Positions 22,450 to 33,499 of a stretch of 64,000 nt of DNA are shown piece after piece (position 1 is the first letter of the stretch; the number at the start of each line of letters is the position of its first letter). The translations under genes were made by a program, and so were the position numbers. The notes under the pieces were generated by a model. It was not told where the DNA came from. It saw only the letters and a program-made list of their open reading frames with translations, and ran no database searches. This DNA comes from Pohlia nutans (Eukaryota; Streptophyta; Bryopsida; Bryales; Mniaceae), in the NCBI GenBank assembly GCA_022496805.1, contig CM040094.1:16949501-17013500 (forward strand), in the 5' to 3' direction.

Positions 22450-23149
22450 ATATGGTGCGAACGGATGAAAATACGTTTGAGCATTGGTTAAATTACTGTA
22501 ACTTTCATGGCATGTTTTGTTGGGAAAGAATTTAGGGTGCTCTATTGTCTCTGCTTAATTGTCTCTTCTCTTCGTTTTTAAAAAGTTACATGGCTGAACA
22601 GTACAAACAAGGTATAAAAGTAAATCTAGGGTAAATATTAAGGCAGAAACCGCTTGTTCAAGTGTGAAATCAGGGTCTTGAGGATGTATGGTGATGTGGA
22701 CCTCTCATAAGTTCCATTTCGACACAAGGCTGCGGACAAAACGTGAAGCTGTTGAAAGGGATGATTCATGAGTTTACCCAGAGTTAATTAATGCTGATCT
22801 CTGTAGTTTCTTAGATAAGTCTCCGCCTTCCTTCGACGTCAGCAATGGTGAGGTCAGCGTAGCAGTTCCTGAAGAGTAGGTTGCTTTGCACTCCAAGGTC
22901 ATACATCACCCGTGAGCTCGAGCGAGTTTGATTTTGTCTGGAATCTTTCCCGCATCAAGGTGGGAATCAAGCTGCTGTAAGCAGGCTGGCGGATATATTC
23001 TGCTTCTCAAGTTTTGTCGATGATTACTAGATCAGTACGTAGTCTGTGTGCACGTATGATCGATACTCCGTGGTTGATGATCGACCTTTCTCCGTGAATC
23101 TCACGTTTGAAAAAAAAAAAACAAACAAGTTTATCATTCTTCCAGTGAG
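22450..23149 (+). other. Upstream region of the dioxygenase gene
   Basis: GC content rises toward the gene. A weak TATA-like GATATATTC lies near 22990, about 160 bp before the ATG. No repeat was recognised here. The minus-strand frame 23027-23338 overlaps the first exon and is a shadow. Confidence 0.3.
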
Positions 23150-26100
23150 ATGGCTGCTGCGGAGGAGCCAGCTAGTAGACTGCAGATGGTGCAACTGCTC
23201 GTTTCGCAGGGAGTGACGGAGGTGCCGCAAAAATTCATTCAACCGGAGCACTTTCGCATCCAGCAAGCGCCCAGCACTGAGAATGTTGAGATACCCGTTA
23301 TTGACATGGCGGGCTTGGACGGTGAGAACAAGGACCACGTCATGGCTGACATTGCAAAAGCTTGTGAGGACTGGGGCTTCTTTCAGGTACCTTAAGTTTC
23401 GATCTCTTGTAAATCATTAAGTTTCTAACCATCATGTCTAGTACCATCTTTTCTTTCAATACCAACTTCGATAAAGTTGAGGCACATCTGTAGATCATAG
23501 CAGTCAGAAAAGACTTACAGGGTAAAATAGATGTTATCGAAGGGTATTATTTGTTCAAATTCTGAGAAACTTCCCGAGAAACTTGAACTGTGAACCTCAT
23601 CTAACTCATTGAAGTTTTTAGTGTCAAGTTTTGTGTAGATAGGCTCAATCAGAAAAGACTTACAGGGTATAATCGAAGGGTATTATATTTGTTCAGATTG
23701 TGAGAAACTTGAACTGTGAAGCTCATCGAACTCATTGAAGTTTTTGGGAAGTCAGTCGTGTCGAGATTCAATTACTATTGTTTTTAATTTCTATCCAGTA
23801 CCGACATGAGATAATTGCATCATGGTTTTGATTTACAGAGGGGGTTGTGTGCAGGTGCTGAACCATGGGGTACCTCCAGCGTTAATGCAAGAAATGAAGC
23901 AGCTTTCCAGGGACTTTTTCGCTTTGAGTCCCGAGGAGAAGGAGGTGAACAAGATCAAGCCGGGGACCAGCGTTGGTTACGGCCGTCTGTTTGAAACCAG
24001 CACCACCACGGGCGCCAACTGGGTGGACCGAATTACTCTCTGGAGCTTTGGTGAGCAGCGACGTGCTGAGCCTTGCAACCCTCCCAAGCCTGAACGCTTC
24101 GGGTAGTTACACTAATCTTTTCATCACCTACCTTGTCCCTTTCTATTCAAAACTTGAATTCAATCGCTACTAGGATCATACACTAGTAAGTGTGTGCTAC
24201 GTTTGATAGTAACTCAAGCAACGAAGGGATTATTCAAGAATGTTACTGATCACCTTGCAAGTGCCAATTACAATCAACCCTCCAAAAATGTTAACATTTT
24301 CGTACTCTCCAATATTGCCAATTAGAAACAATTAGATGTCAACATTTTTGTACTCTTTAATACTGCCAATTAGAAAACAGTTACTTGTTCAACGTTAATT
24401 GTTAACCAAATTTGACTCCCTTAAGTATACCGACTCCCTTATACCGGCCCCCTTCTTTGTTGATTTGACCTTAATAAGTTTGACTCATTTTAAGATACAA
24501 TATTATTTACCATTAATTTCAACATCCAATAAAAAAAAGTAGTTTCCTTTGAAAGAATGAAAAATCTTTTGTATGTCAGTGTATGTGAACATATCGGTAC
24601 TCGTTAAGGTTAAGGCTACGGAGTCGCATTAAAGCATCATTGATTCGTATTTTCATCTTAATATGTGAAGTTCAAAATATAATTTAAAAAAGTTAGTGTT
24701 GTTTTATAAGTGATAATTCTTGAACGTCCTCCATTTGTTAAGCACTTAACTAAGGTGTTAACTTACTGTAAATGTTAAGAAATTCCTACTCCGAAGGTTA
24801 ATATTTATAGAGAGTTGTAGACGTGTATAATTATATATACTCCTGAAGAGGTTTGTTGTTGTGGATGATGATTTTCAGCAAGGTCGTGGACGAATACGCT
24901 CAAGCAGTAGTGAAGCTTTGCATCCGGCTGATCGAGATTCTGTCTGTGACGCTGGGCCTGGAGCCTCACGTGTTGGGGGAGCAGATCAACGTGAAGACCA
25001 TCGGGCTGCGAACGTCGTTCAATTTCTACCCTCGGTGCCCGCAACCGAAGCTTGTGCTGGGCATCATGCCGCACGCCGACACCAGCTTCGTCACGTGCTT
25101 GCAGCAAGACGAAACGCCCGGCCTGGAAATCCAGAAAGACGGCCAGTGGATTCAAGTGCCGCCCATCCCTGATGCGTTTGTGGTCAACATCGGCGACTTA
25201 CTCCAGGTTTGCTCTTGTACAGTTTAGTCAAATCTAATTATGCTTTGTTTTTACCGTTGACTTAAACACCTGATCACAAAACCGATTCATGTTCTTCAAT
25301 AGAAGTGGAATAGTGGAATGGTAGCTTTAGTCTAGTAAGCCCAACTAACTGAAAGTGAAAATGTAAAATGGAAAACGAATAATCAGATGGCATAGGGAGA
25401 GAAAGACATTTCCACATGGGATTTCATATGGGAAGTGAGACAAAATTTCTACAATTGTAACTTTCTTGAGATGATTGTAGTGTATTTTTGATCTGGAAAA
25501 GTTACAATTGTGAAAAATTTGTCCACGTTTCCCATGTGGGAATCTTACATTTATCTCCATGTGCATGGGGCAATGAATAGACTAGAAGTAATTGAATAGA
25601 CAATGATTAAAATAACTGAGTAATTTGAATCAAATTATGACTGAGCTGATCTTCTAAATATTCCACTTTATGAACTAAATATTATTTTGGTGATAAAAAT
25701 TTACTATGTCAACCCTCTTGGCATGCACGTACCTTAGCAGCTGCATCCTGACTTTGGTAATATGAAAAAAACCGCCATTGTAATTATACTTAGGATTCAT
25801 ATTCGATATACTGGCGTTATCCAGAGTGCCGATATTAGTTTTGACGTCAAGTGCCTAGAGCTTTGAAACTAGGACTTTCAAGTGTCCAGAGCTCAAAATA
25901 AATCTTCTACAGTAGATGTAAGGCAATTGAAACTGTCTTCATTTAAACTTTATGGAGAAAGGATTCACAGTTTTAAAATGACAAATTCAATGGATCATAA
26001 TGTGAAAAATGTAATCCAATCGGACAAAATTTTATATCACCTAAATAAGCGAAGAACATTGCTTCTGTTGCTCTAAGAGAAAATAAATTTGAACTAAAGG

Positions 26101-26873
26101 AAGTTCACAGAAGGCTTATTCAAAAAACGCAACCAAAAATATGAGGTCCAATTGGGGTTTCTTGCTCATTTAGGGGTTAATGAATCTGAGCATTTATTCA
26201 TTTAAATGGTTTGGTTGAGAGTGCCAAAATTGTAACATTCAAGCTTTAAAAATTAGAGATTTGAGGTGTCTAGACAAAGTGCCAAGTTATTGAAATGTTT
26301 CCCTTTTCACTAGAGAAAAAAACTAAGTGTCCCCTACCTGTCACCTGTCAAGAGTGTATGATCCTAGTAAGGAGTGAGAAGTTGACATAACATTTTTAGT
26401 AACATGCACTGCTCTACAGTAGATGGTGTGGAATATTTCACACCCAACAGTACTTCATCACTAACTAAGTGAACAGGTGTAGGCTCAAGGTGATGAGCAA
26501 AGTGCAGGAAGGAAAGGAAATGGCCATGAAGGCTATTTTTCATGTGGATTTGTATTATGATTCGTATTATTATGAATTTATTTATGTTATAATGTGTTGT
26601 GCAACGCAGATTGTGAGCAATGGGAAATACAAGAGTGTGATGCACCGGGTACTAGTGAACCAAACGGTAGGGCGCTACAGCTTCCCGAACTTCTTCATGC
26701 CACCCAAAGAGACGGTGATCCAGCCCGTGAAGGAGCTTCTGTCCGAGAGCAACCCTCCTCTGTACCGCTCCCTCAAGTTTGCCGAGTACATCTCCGGCTT
26801 CTACGTCAAGCCCCTCGCCGGCCGCCGCCTCATCGACTCCTTTCTCCTCACACCGCCCAATTACTCCTCATGA
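23150..26873 (+). CDS. 2-oxoglutarate/Fe(II)-dependent dioxygenase, DOXC/SRG1-like, four exons
   Basis: Exons 23150-23386, 23855-24102, 24879-25206 and 26610-26873 join in frame to 358 residues, the usual length for plant DOXC enzymes. All introns are GT-AG (468, 776 and 1403 bp; phases 0, 2, 0). The N-terminal DIOX_N region has IPVIDMAGL and EDWGFFQVLNHGVP across the first junction. The C-terminal 2OG-FeII_Oxy domain has NFYPRCPQP (210-218), iron ligands His227 and Asp229 (HAD) and His283 (HRV), and the 2OG-binding Arg293-x-Ser295 (RYS). GDLLQ/IVSNGKYKSV spans the last junction. Such soluble enzymes hydroxylate or desaturate small molecules. SRG1, flavonol synthase-like and norcoclaurine synthase-like names are all given to this clade, and the substrate cannot be read from sequence. 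The start is the first ATG in frame, 4 codons into MAAAEEPA. Introns hold MITEs; exons are GC-rich. Confidence 0.93.
25393..25568. mobile_element. MITE in intron 3 of the dioxygenase gene
   Basis: The ends AGGGAGAGAAAGACATTTCC and the inverse (TTACATTTATCTCC) bracket CAATTGTAACTTTC and its inverse GAAAAGTTACAATTG. Related copies lie at 33993-34140 and 41705-41816. Non-coding. Confidence 0.6.
25960..26176. mobile_element. TTAA-element end fragment in intron 3
   Basis: A right end CATTTAGGGG stands before TTAA at 26177-26180. The preceding 200 bp match 29500-29692 (AAAATTTTATATCACC, AAAGGAAGT). I found no left end, so the copy is truncated. Confidence 0.4.
26390..26545 (-). mobile_element. MITE in intron 3, CATAACATTCAATAGC family
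   Basis: Contains CTACAGTAGATGGTGTGGAA, TATTTCACACCCAAC and GGCTCAAGGTGATGAGC in reverse orientation to 22320-22440. The last base lies about 65 bp before the acceptor of exon 4. Confidence 0.5.
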
Positions 26874-27553
26874 CACAGACTTACAATCAATCAATCAAGC
26901 AATCTCTTCTCAGATTCTTTGATATTCTGCCGACTGACTGATCGAGTTTCATGTGAATATCATGTACCCTCACTGGGGAAACATAATTGGAGAGTGTGAT
27001 GAATTCATGTAACGTCATCCATAGTCTAGAATACTGAAGTCCTCAAAGCCTCTGTATTTGTATAATAGAATGATGCTGAAACTAAAGGAGAGTGACAGGA
27101 GTTTAATAGTTTGAACTGTGCCATAGCCATGACTTAGAATTGCAGGTTCCAGTGAGCCGTGTATATAAAGGTTAATGACAGAGTTTTTTTTGTGTCAAAT
27201 TTAAACGTTTCTAGTTTTCAACATGGTTTGTGTCACCATGTACGTGCTTCCTAAAGAATTGCTTGTGCTGGTTGTTTGAAAATGTGTCGCTCTACCTTAA
27301 ATTCAAGTCACAGCCTACTGCAGTTGTTCCAAATTCCACTCAAAATTACCCAAAGGTTTACCCTATGCCATGGATGGAATTGTTCAAAGCAGTACTTTGA
27401 CTGAAACCTACCTATAACACCAACCATGCTCTCATATTTTAGTAGTTTATATTGTGAGCAAAAAACGTCTGCAACATGAGGATCACATCTTGCTCCTTGC
27501 AGGCACAAGTGACATTTGTGCATATGACAAGTGTCACTTTGTGATTGGCCAAG
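26874..27553 (+). other. 3' flank of the dioxygenase gene and spacer
   Basis: Presumed 3' UTR from 26874. There is no canonical AATAAA close by, but plant poly(A) signals are loose. No gene or complete mobile element recognised up to the tRNA. Confidence 0.35.
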
Positions 27554-27626
27554 GCCGACTTAGCTCAGTTGGTAGAGCGCAAGGCTCTTAACCTTGTGGT
27601 CCAGGGTTCGAGCCCCTGAGTCGGCG
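27554..27626 (+). tRNA. tRNA-Lys(CUU)
   Basis: 73 nt with acceptor GCCGACT pairing AGTCGGC and discriminator G. A-box TAGCTCAGTTGG and B-box GGTTCGAGCCC are intact. The seven-base anticodon loop CTCTTAA gives CUU. There is no intron. A run of T follows directly (27629-27633), a polymerase III terminator. Looks functional. Confidence 0.95.
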
Positions 27627-27698
27627 ACTTTTTAACTTCTATTCTTTAAGAAATCAATACATGTTTTCTAACTGAAAATGACACGTGGCACTCCGTGA

Positions 27699-27866
27699 GC
27701 CGGCCTAGCTCAGTTGGTAGAGCGCAAGGCATTTTGATCTCTTTTCCCGGCCTGTGGCTGGTGACGGGGTTTTTGCCCGCTGTTTTCTTTGACGCTCCGG
27801 CGTCTTTTAACCCCGGTCGGGTCTTCATGGTAGAGCGCAAGGCATTTAACCTTGTGCTCCAGTTTC
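27699..27866 (+). pseudogene. Broken tRNA-Lys copy with a 93-bp insert and a 20-bp duplication
   Basis: The 5' half (A-box TAGCTCAGTTGG) matches the intact tRNA-Lys. The 20-mer TGGTAGAGCGCAAGGCATTT (27715-27734) recurs at 27828-27847, with a GC-rich 93-bp insert (27735-27827) between. The copy then continues through the anticodon arm to about 27866 but lacks the T arm and acceptor. The 20-bp repeat looks like a target or repair duplication. The insert has no poly(A) tail. Confidence 0.8.
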
Positions 27867-27869
27867 TGC

Positions 27870-28680
27870 AGTGCCTACTCAATGGATTATGGAATACAAT
27901 TTGTTAAATTTACTATACTAATCATAACACCAATAATCACATTGCAGAAACCAAAGATCATGTACTGAAGGTTATGGTCATTAGTTGTGGCACTACAATC
28001 TTTGGTCAACGTGGTCTTCGGCTGGTCTTTGGCTTCGGCAATGTGATTTTTGGCAACATGATAAAAAAAAAAAATTAACAAATTTTATTCCAAAATGAAC
28101 ACTTGATACCTTACGCAACCACAACCCTCCTAAAGAGAGGAGCCAAACACTGAAGGCTGTGCGGAATGCAAGCAACATGAGGCCAATGAAAAAGAGGCGG
28201 ACAACACCAGAACACCGGAGGCTGCTAGAAATGCAAGCAACGTGATGTCAACGTGACACAATTTTCCTTACAATAGCCAAAGGGACAACCAAAATGGAGG
28301 CCGACACCCTCAGCTGATGCCTAAAAATCAACACCTTAGCCGTGCCTAAAAATCAAGGAAAAAAGACAGCACAAGTTAAAATTTCAAAAAATGTAAGTTA
28401 AAAAGTTTCAAGAAATTATTTTTTCAAAAAATGTTGTTTTAGTATGATGAAAGGACTCTTGAGAATATTAGTAACACTGAAATGAAAAAATCCAAAAAAA
28501 TAATAATTATTCTCGTTGAACCAGCCATTAAGCTTCAGTATTCAAATGAACTCATAATAAGGAGAGAAAAAAAACAATGCGTATCTACACTACTACACGC
28601 CAATCACTTTGCAAGAACTAGGCCAGTTTAGCAAAGGCACTGCGCTTCGCTTTAGTAACTGAGCATCGAGGGTTATGACA
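27870..28680. other. Gene-free spacer
   Basis: Contains short imperfect repeats around GAAGGCTGTGCGGAATGCAA and GGAGGCTGCTAGAAATGCAA (28150-28240). No coding frame or RNA gene recognised. Confidence 0.35.
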
Positions 28681-28768
28681 TTAGTAGAAAAGGTGGCGCT
28701 CCCTAGGGACATGCCCATGAATTGGGCACTACTTGTCCCTCTGCAATGCCACCATTTCTACTAGTGTG
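28681..28768. mobile_element. Small palindromic MITE with CACTAGTAGAAA-type end
   Basis: Left TTAGTAGAAAAGGTGGC and right GCCACCATTTCTACTAGTG are inverted copies. The interior GGGACATGCCC and GGGCACTACTTGTCCC also fold. About 88 bp in all, it could form one long hairpin. Confidence 0.6.
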
Positions 28769-28929
28769 TCATTCACAAAAACTAAGAGAATCTGTAAGAA
28801 ATTGCTGAAATTAAAAAATAGTTGAAAGACTTTGCACAATTACCTTCGATTAGCAAATCTATATCCAGGTTTCCAAAAGCATATCACCTTTTTATACACA
28901 TCATCAGTCAGAACTTGGGCAAAAACACG

Positions 28930-29013
28930 TGTCAACAGTGGGGTTTGAACCCACGCCCCCTTTCGAAGACCAGAACTTGAGTCTGGCGCCTTAGACCACT
29001 CGGCCATGTTGAC
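28930..29013 (-). tRNA. tRNA-Leu(CAA)
   Basis: 84 nt. On the minus strand the acceptor GTCAACA pairs TGTTGAC and the discriminator is A. The A-box region is TGGCCGAGTGG, a type II variable arm follows the anticodon stem, and the B-box is GGTTCAAACCC. The anticodon stem-loop CCAGA-CTCAAGT-TCTGG gives CAA. There is no intron. A T-run follows on the minus strand (CGTGTTTTTGCCC). Looks functional. Confidence 0.95.
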
Positions 29014-29499
29014 TACCCGGAATTCAAGGATCACCTGAACATGTGCTTCACTAAATTTCATTAGCTTATCACTCCATTCAATTTGTTCAGGTGAAGATTA
29101 ACATTTAGGTCAATCGTAAGCAAGACAGGCTGCAACCCCACCAGTGAGCCTGGTATCTCTATTTCCGAACCTCATATATCAAGCGAAACCTAAATTTTGT
29201 CAGCCAAAAGGAATGTGGCTGCTATGAAATTGGAACCTCAATTTTTAGCAAGAAATTTGAAGATAGCAGGGCTCTACAGCCTGAGAAGAGCCTTGTGTGA
29301 TGCGGGCAGCAAAGACTGAACGAGATTAACATTGAAAATGAGAACGCTCTTCACAGCCAAATACAAGCTCCCTGCCATCTCCACCACATCCTTTTGCGGA
29401 TAAGTACTCCTGCATACATCCGGAGAAACAAAATCAGTCTTCAAACTCTATAGCCCGTTCCAACTGTCGACATGAAGCCAAGGACCAAGGATTCATGGT

Positions 29500-29692
29500 T
29501 TCAAAAATGAAATTCAATCAATCGTATTATGAAAATTGTAATGCAGATGGGACCAAATTTTATATCACCAGAATCAGTGAAGAACAAACATAGCATGTGT
29601 TGGTGAAAAACAAATAAATTGGAACAAAAGGAAGTCCACACCAATCATTCATTACTCAAAAAAAACAAGAGGTTTCTTGGTCCTTTTAAGGG
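29500..29692. mobile_element. TTAA-element end fragment, related to 25960-26176
   Basis: Ends CTTTTAAGGG before TTAA at 29693-29696. Directly after this TTAA comes CCCTAAAACCGATGACC, which looks like the left end of another element. Interior blocks match the intron 3 fragment. Confidence 0.4.
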
Positions 29693-29739
29693 TTAACCCT
29701 AAAACCGATGACCGCGAATGCGTAGAAAATAATCCACAC

Positions 29740-30190
29740 CATTCTTAGGGTTAGAATTTCATTCGGATCTATAATCGTCTAATTTCATGTTGATAAAGAA
29801 AAGAAAATCCCGGATTCATACCATGCCAAGTTGCTGCGCACTTGTTTCGATGTCGGACTTTCTTGAGAATTCTGTCACATGGAAAAAGAGATGATCAATC
29901 TTGGTGCACATTTGAAGCAAGAGCTACGATTAGGCAGTGTACTATCCCTACACTTAACCTACAAGCAACTGCTAAGAAAAAAACCTACACCGTTCTTAGG
30001 ATTAGGGTTTCAATCGGACCTGCGAACGTCATTACTCATCCTGTCGGTAAAAAGATTCCGGATTATAATTGATACCATGCTCTGTTAGCTGGTTATCAGA
30101 CTTTCTTGAGATATTACGTATTGTATCAAGAATTCTGAAACAAGGATGATCAATCTTGGTGCACATTGGAAGCAAGAGCTACAATAGGGT
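29740..30190 (+). repeat. Tandem duplication, about 255 bp, diverged
   Basis: GATGATCAATCTTGGTGCAC occurs at about 29890 and 30145. Blocks before it (ACACCATTCTTAGGGTTAG / ACACCGTTCTTAGGATTAG, ATACCATGC, GACTTTCTTGAGA) are in the same order in both units. The frames through it (29842-30088) are not recognisable proteins. Confidence 0.6.
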
Positions 30191-30559
30191 ACCATTTAAT
30201 ATCCTTAAAACCAATTCACTCAAAGACACAAAAGCATACTGGAGGAAGAGAATTGAATTGGAGTACAAGCAACAGAGTGAGAGAGCTTTACAACGACGTC
30301 AGTGAGGGCATTGGTATCTTTACTCGACGGTCAGGTTGGGGAATGAATTCCTCTTCAAGCAACGCGAAGGTCGATTTGCGAGCCACGCTTGGATTTTGGG
30401 AACGATAAAATGAAGGACGGTATGAAAACCTAATTGACGAGTGCCAGGGACTCATAATCTCAAAAACAAAGAAAAAACAATACTGTTGCGTGTCGGGTAA
30501 AGGTCTGTAAAAGGACAATGGATAATTCCCTAAACGAGACCTGCAGCAGTCTAACTTAC

Positions 30560-30636
30560 CGAGGACAGAGCTCGACACCAAACTGCAGCGGCGCAAATTC
30601 CTTGGGAAAAATACAATCATGTTCAGGTTGAAGCAT
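30560..30636 (-). other. Exon-like segment, minus strand, unidentified
   Basis: An ATG at 30636 opens a frame with residues MLQPEHDCIFPKEFAPLQFG and VELCPR. It runs to a strong donor CCTCG/GTAAGT at 30559, with GC-rich codons. I do not recognise the protein and found no matching downstream exon. It could be the first exon of a host gene or a captured fragment. The 110-codon minus frame at 30288-30620 overlaps in another frame. Confidence 0.3.
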
Positions 30637-30639
30637 CCC

Positions 30640-31235
30640 GACTCCCGAGTAAGATATTCCCAGAAGTGGGCTATAAGACCAAGAACCTCTGGAAATCAAG
30701 TCTTACTAAGGTGGCCTGTTGGCAGGCTTAGGGTATTTTTTTCGGGCGAACAAAAATTCAAATTAAAAAATATTTTGGATGAAATTCTCAGATTGTGAAT
30801 AAAAACAAGCGGCTAGTCGTATAGTCTTTGCCTTAGTATTTATCCTATATTTATTTTTACTCTCAGGGGTGCACTGTACTAAACACGTATGAATATACAT
30901 GAGAGCATGGCCACCCATGGCCTCAGAGGGTCTCTGACCTCAAGAAGTGGATGAAAAGTTTCAAGGGGCCTTTCAAAATGCTTCTTGACTCTGGGTTCTA
31001 GCGTGTTAGAAATTGGGCCTTGAAATCATTATTGAGTTGACTATTTGATGATTATTCCTCTCATTCTACTTGTGATTGGTCCATTCACTATTTGATGTGC
31101 ACTTTTGATACGTGAAGGGCGTGCAAGGGTGGGGGAGTGTGAGTGCAAGGGCCCTTCACATGTAGATGAATAATTTGAGAGGGTTAGTCCTAGCGTGCAT
31201 GGGTGGGAATGCTCTGAGTGCACAGAAGGGATATT
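30640..31235. other. Gene-free stretch
   Basis: No coding frame of note. A GC-rich patch at 31110-31200 (GTGCAAGGGTGGGGGAGTG) is non-coding as far as I can see. Confidence 0.35.
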
Positions 31236-31239
31236 AATT

Positions 31240-31425
31240 TGAACATTGTCGTATTACGTATACATACAACAAATATATTTAGAGTTGAAAATCTTGACGT
31301 ATACTTACATTAGATTTTTATACAAAGGTTTTTAGATATATAACACTTCGTATACGAGGGGTTTTTAGAGGGAGTTATGAATGCACGTGATTCTCAAACA
31401 TAGAGTGCACTTCCCGGGCTTTTAC
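31240..31425 (+). repeat. Dispersed repeat, partner at 1918-2140
   Basis: Same block order as the partner: TACATACAA, ATATTTAGAG, TATACAAAGG, GTGATTCTCAAACATA, CCCGGG. Non-coding. Confidence 0.45.
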
Positions 31426-31429
31426 TGCT

Positions 31430-32820
31430 TGTTTACTCTATTCACCCATGTAGCTTCTTGAAAACAAAGCGTTTTCGTAGTCTCTCCCCTTGTGGAGGCA
31501 AAGACAACAAAATCATACATGTGTGATATCTTCCTTCCAAATACCACCGCTTAAAGCGATGCTAAATTTTTTGTATTATTTGATTTTTTGGTAAATATTA
31601 TAGTGGTGCTCCATATTTCAAGATTAATCTACATATTGAATAGAAAATATCACATTGGTACTTCATGAAAAATTGTTCTAAGTGGCAAAGTTGTTGAGCC
31701 ATTCAATGGATGTCTAGTCTGTTAGACAAAGTTGAGGATGATATTAAAGTGGATTCATAATGATGTTTAATTGTGACAATTGGAGTTCTAACAACCTTTA
31801 GGCTTTAGTTCACACAAATACCAATTTGAAAATTTTCCATTTTAATCCTTAAGTGCTCAAAGTTAACCAAAGACACTACGATAAAATTAAAGAAAATCAT
31901 AATTATAAACAATAGAATTTTTTTCAAAATATTTCTTCAGTTCATTGGACTATGTAGAACATTCTTTCCTCTTTCTATAACATATTATATCTTCTTTGAA
32001 ACTTCCTTAATAAATATCAATTGAAGCATGTCGATCAATTTGATAGAATTTCCTTTGGAGTTTGACATAATTTATAGCTCTTTGAATGAAAAAATATTAC
32101 AAGATAATATTAGTTACTAGATCACAAATTGGATTGTGAGAGTTGAAATGCATGTTGATAGCATAAACCAACTTCAAAAAATTCCATGATTGTAGTGAAT
32201 TTTAGGAATAGTTATTTACCGTAAATAGGATAGCAAAGGTAATTACATGGAAATTCCCGTAAACTAGGGCATTGTGTTTTTCACAAGTGATGACTGAAAT
32301 CTAACTTCATCTAATTTCCCTAATATAGTTTGCGTCGAGTAATACCCTCTTTAGCGGGCTCCTTACCAAACATAATTTTGTTAAAAAGATTTCACCCTCA
32401 TCGTCAGCCTTTTATTTTGTGAAATGCCCTCGTTGTCAAATATTAAGGTAGAAGTACTCAAAACCAAGAATGCACCCAAAACCAATATGTAGACTTGTAT
32501 ATGTCTAAAACAGAGAAACCTGCAATTCTAAACCAATTTCTGAAATCTACTGCTAGCCAATCTTCATCTTGCATTTGTTTAATTTTGTATTATTTCAAGA
32601 AACAAGAAGCATACATTTATGGGATCACATATTCACATATTCACAGATTTTAGCTAAGTAACTTATATAATGGTCATAACAAACTTTTCGCTTTGAAAAT
32701 TTGTAAGAATGTCATTGTGGAGGATAAAATTATGAAAAAATATGCATTCTTCGTGATGATCCCTTTTCTCTTCAAGGAAAAAATATTTTACAATCGCCAC
32801 ACATGGTTTTAGGTACTTCT
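31430..32820. other. AT-rich gene-free stretch
   Basis: No coding frame longer than about 60 codons, no RNA gene and no paired element ends seen. Confidence 0.4.
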
Positions 32821-32906
32821 ACCTTACCCTATACAAAATGAATCTCCTGCATGACTACCGGTATCGATCGACAAGATAGCACATCGATCAATTGCATGAA
32901 CTACTC

Positions 32907-33126
32907 GATCAGCCAAGCCGGATCTAGATCGACAGACAGACGAGGAAATGATACATCGATCAGCCAAGCCGAATCTAGATCGACAGACAGACGAGGAAAT
33001 GTTATATCGATCAGCCAAGTCGGATCTAGATAGATCAACAGACAGACGAAGAAATGTTATATCAATCAGCCAAGCCGGATCTAAATCGACAGACAGACAG
33101 ACGAGGAAATTAATGTTACATCGATC
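32907..33126 (+). repeat. Minisatellite, 51-59 bp x 4, just 3' of the secreted-protein gene
   Basis: Units start GATCAGCCAAGCCGGATCTA and contain GACAGACAGACGAGGAAAT, at 32907, 32958, 33009 and 33064. The first two steps are exactly 51 bp. The array lies in the presumed 3' UTR of the minus-strand gene 33137-33499. Frames through it (32824-33300) encode only the repeat. Confidence 0.88.
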
Positions 33127-33136
33127 ATCGATAGAT

Positions 33137-33499
33137 CTAGACGGGGCAGAAGGGAACGCGGCAGGGCCCTGCATGGCGGCACCGCACCCAGAAATCAGCC
33201 ACAAAGCCATCCAAGCCCGTCTGCCACACATGCACTTTGAGCCACCAGGGGTCGCCGCCCACCACCACATCGGACTCCACCTTGCACAGCACCTGCACAC
33301 TGGTGTTCCGACCCAGCGTGGTGATCACCGTGGGTTGCGTCCCCGGTCCGCCTTGCAGCAGTGTCTGTCCCATGATCGTCCCCGGGATGCCGAATATTCG
33401 CCCCTCGGCGAATCCTAATCCGCTCATCATTAATATCACCACCACCATCACCGACACCCGCTTCTTCCTGTACGTAAACCGCAGCTCCATCATTTCCAT
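33137..33499 (-). CDS. Small secreted four-cysteine DPWW protein A
   Basis: 120 residues. A basic n-region (RKKR, 11-14) and hydrophobic core (VSVMVVVILMMSGLGF) predict a signal peptide cleaved near residue 31. The mature part of about 88 residues has Cys72, 107, 113 and 118, the motif DPWWLKV (83-89) and GFVADF (98-103). The protein at 42540-42890 shares the same order and exact C-x5-C-x4-C ending, with DPWWLQV and GWVADY. A Trp-Trp strand followed by GWV recalls bacterial-type SH3 (SH3b) folds; that is only a resemblance. Likely secreted to the apoplast with two disulfides; function unknown. The start is the first ATG of the frame; MEMME could also begin at a later Met. A minisatellite follows the stop. 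Confidence 0.72.
   Translation of the reverse strand: MEMMELRFTYRKKRVSVMVVVILMMSGLGFAEGRIFGIPGTIMGQTLLQGGPGTQPTVITTLGRNTSVQVLCKVESDVVVGGDPWWLKVHVWQTGLDGFVADFWVRCRHAGPCRVPFCPV

Noticed and set aside
24805..25172. Alternative frames over dioxygenase exon 3
   Set aside because: The exon 3 frame has the HxD ligands and joins in phase; the rest are shadows.
32861..33126. CRISPR-like array
   Set aside because: Units are contiguous 51-59 bp tandem repeats without unique spacers, in plant nuclear DNA.
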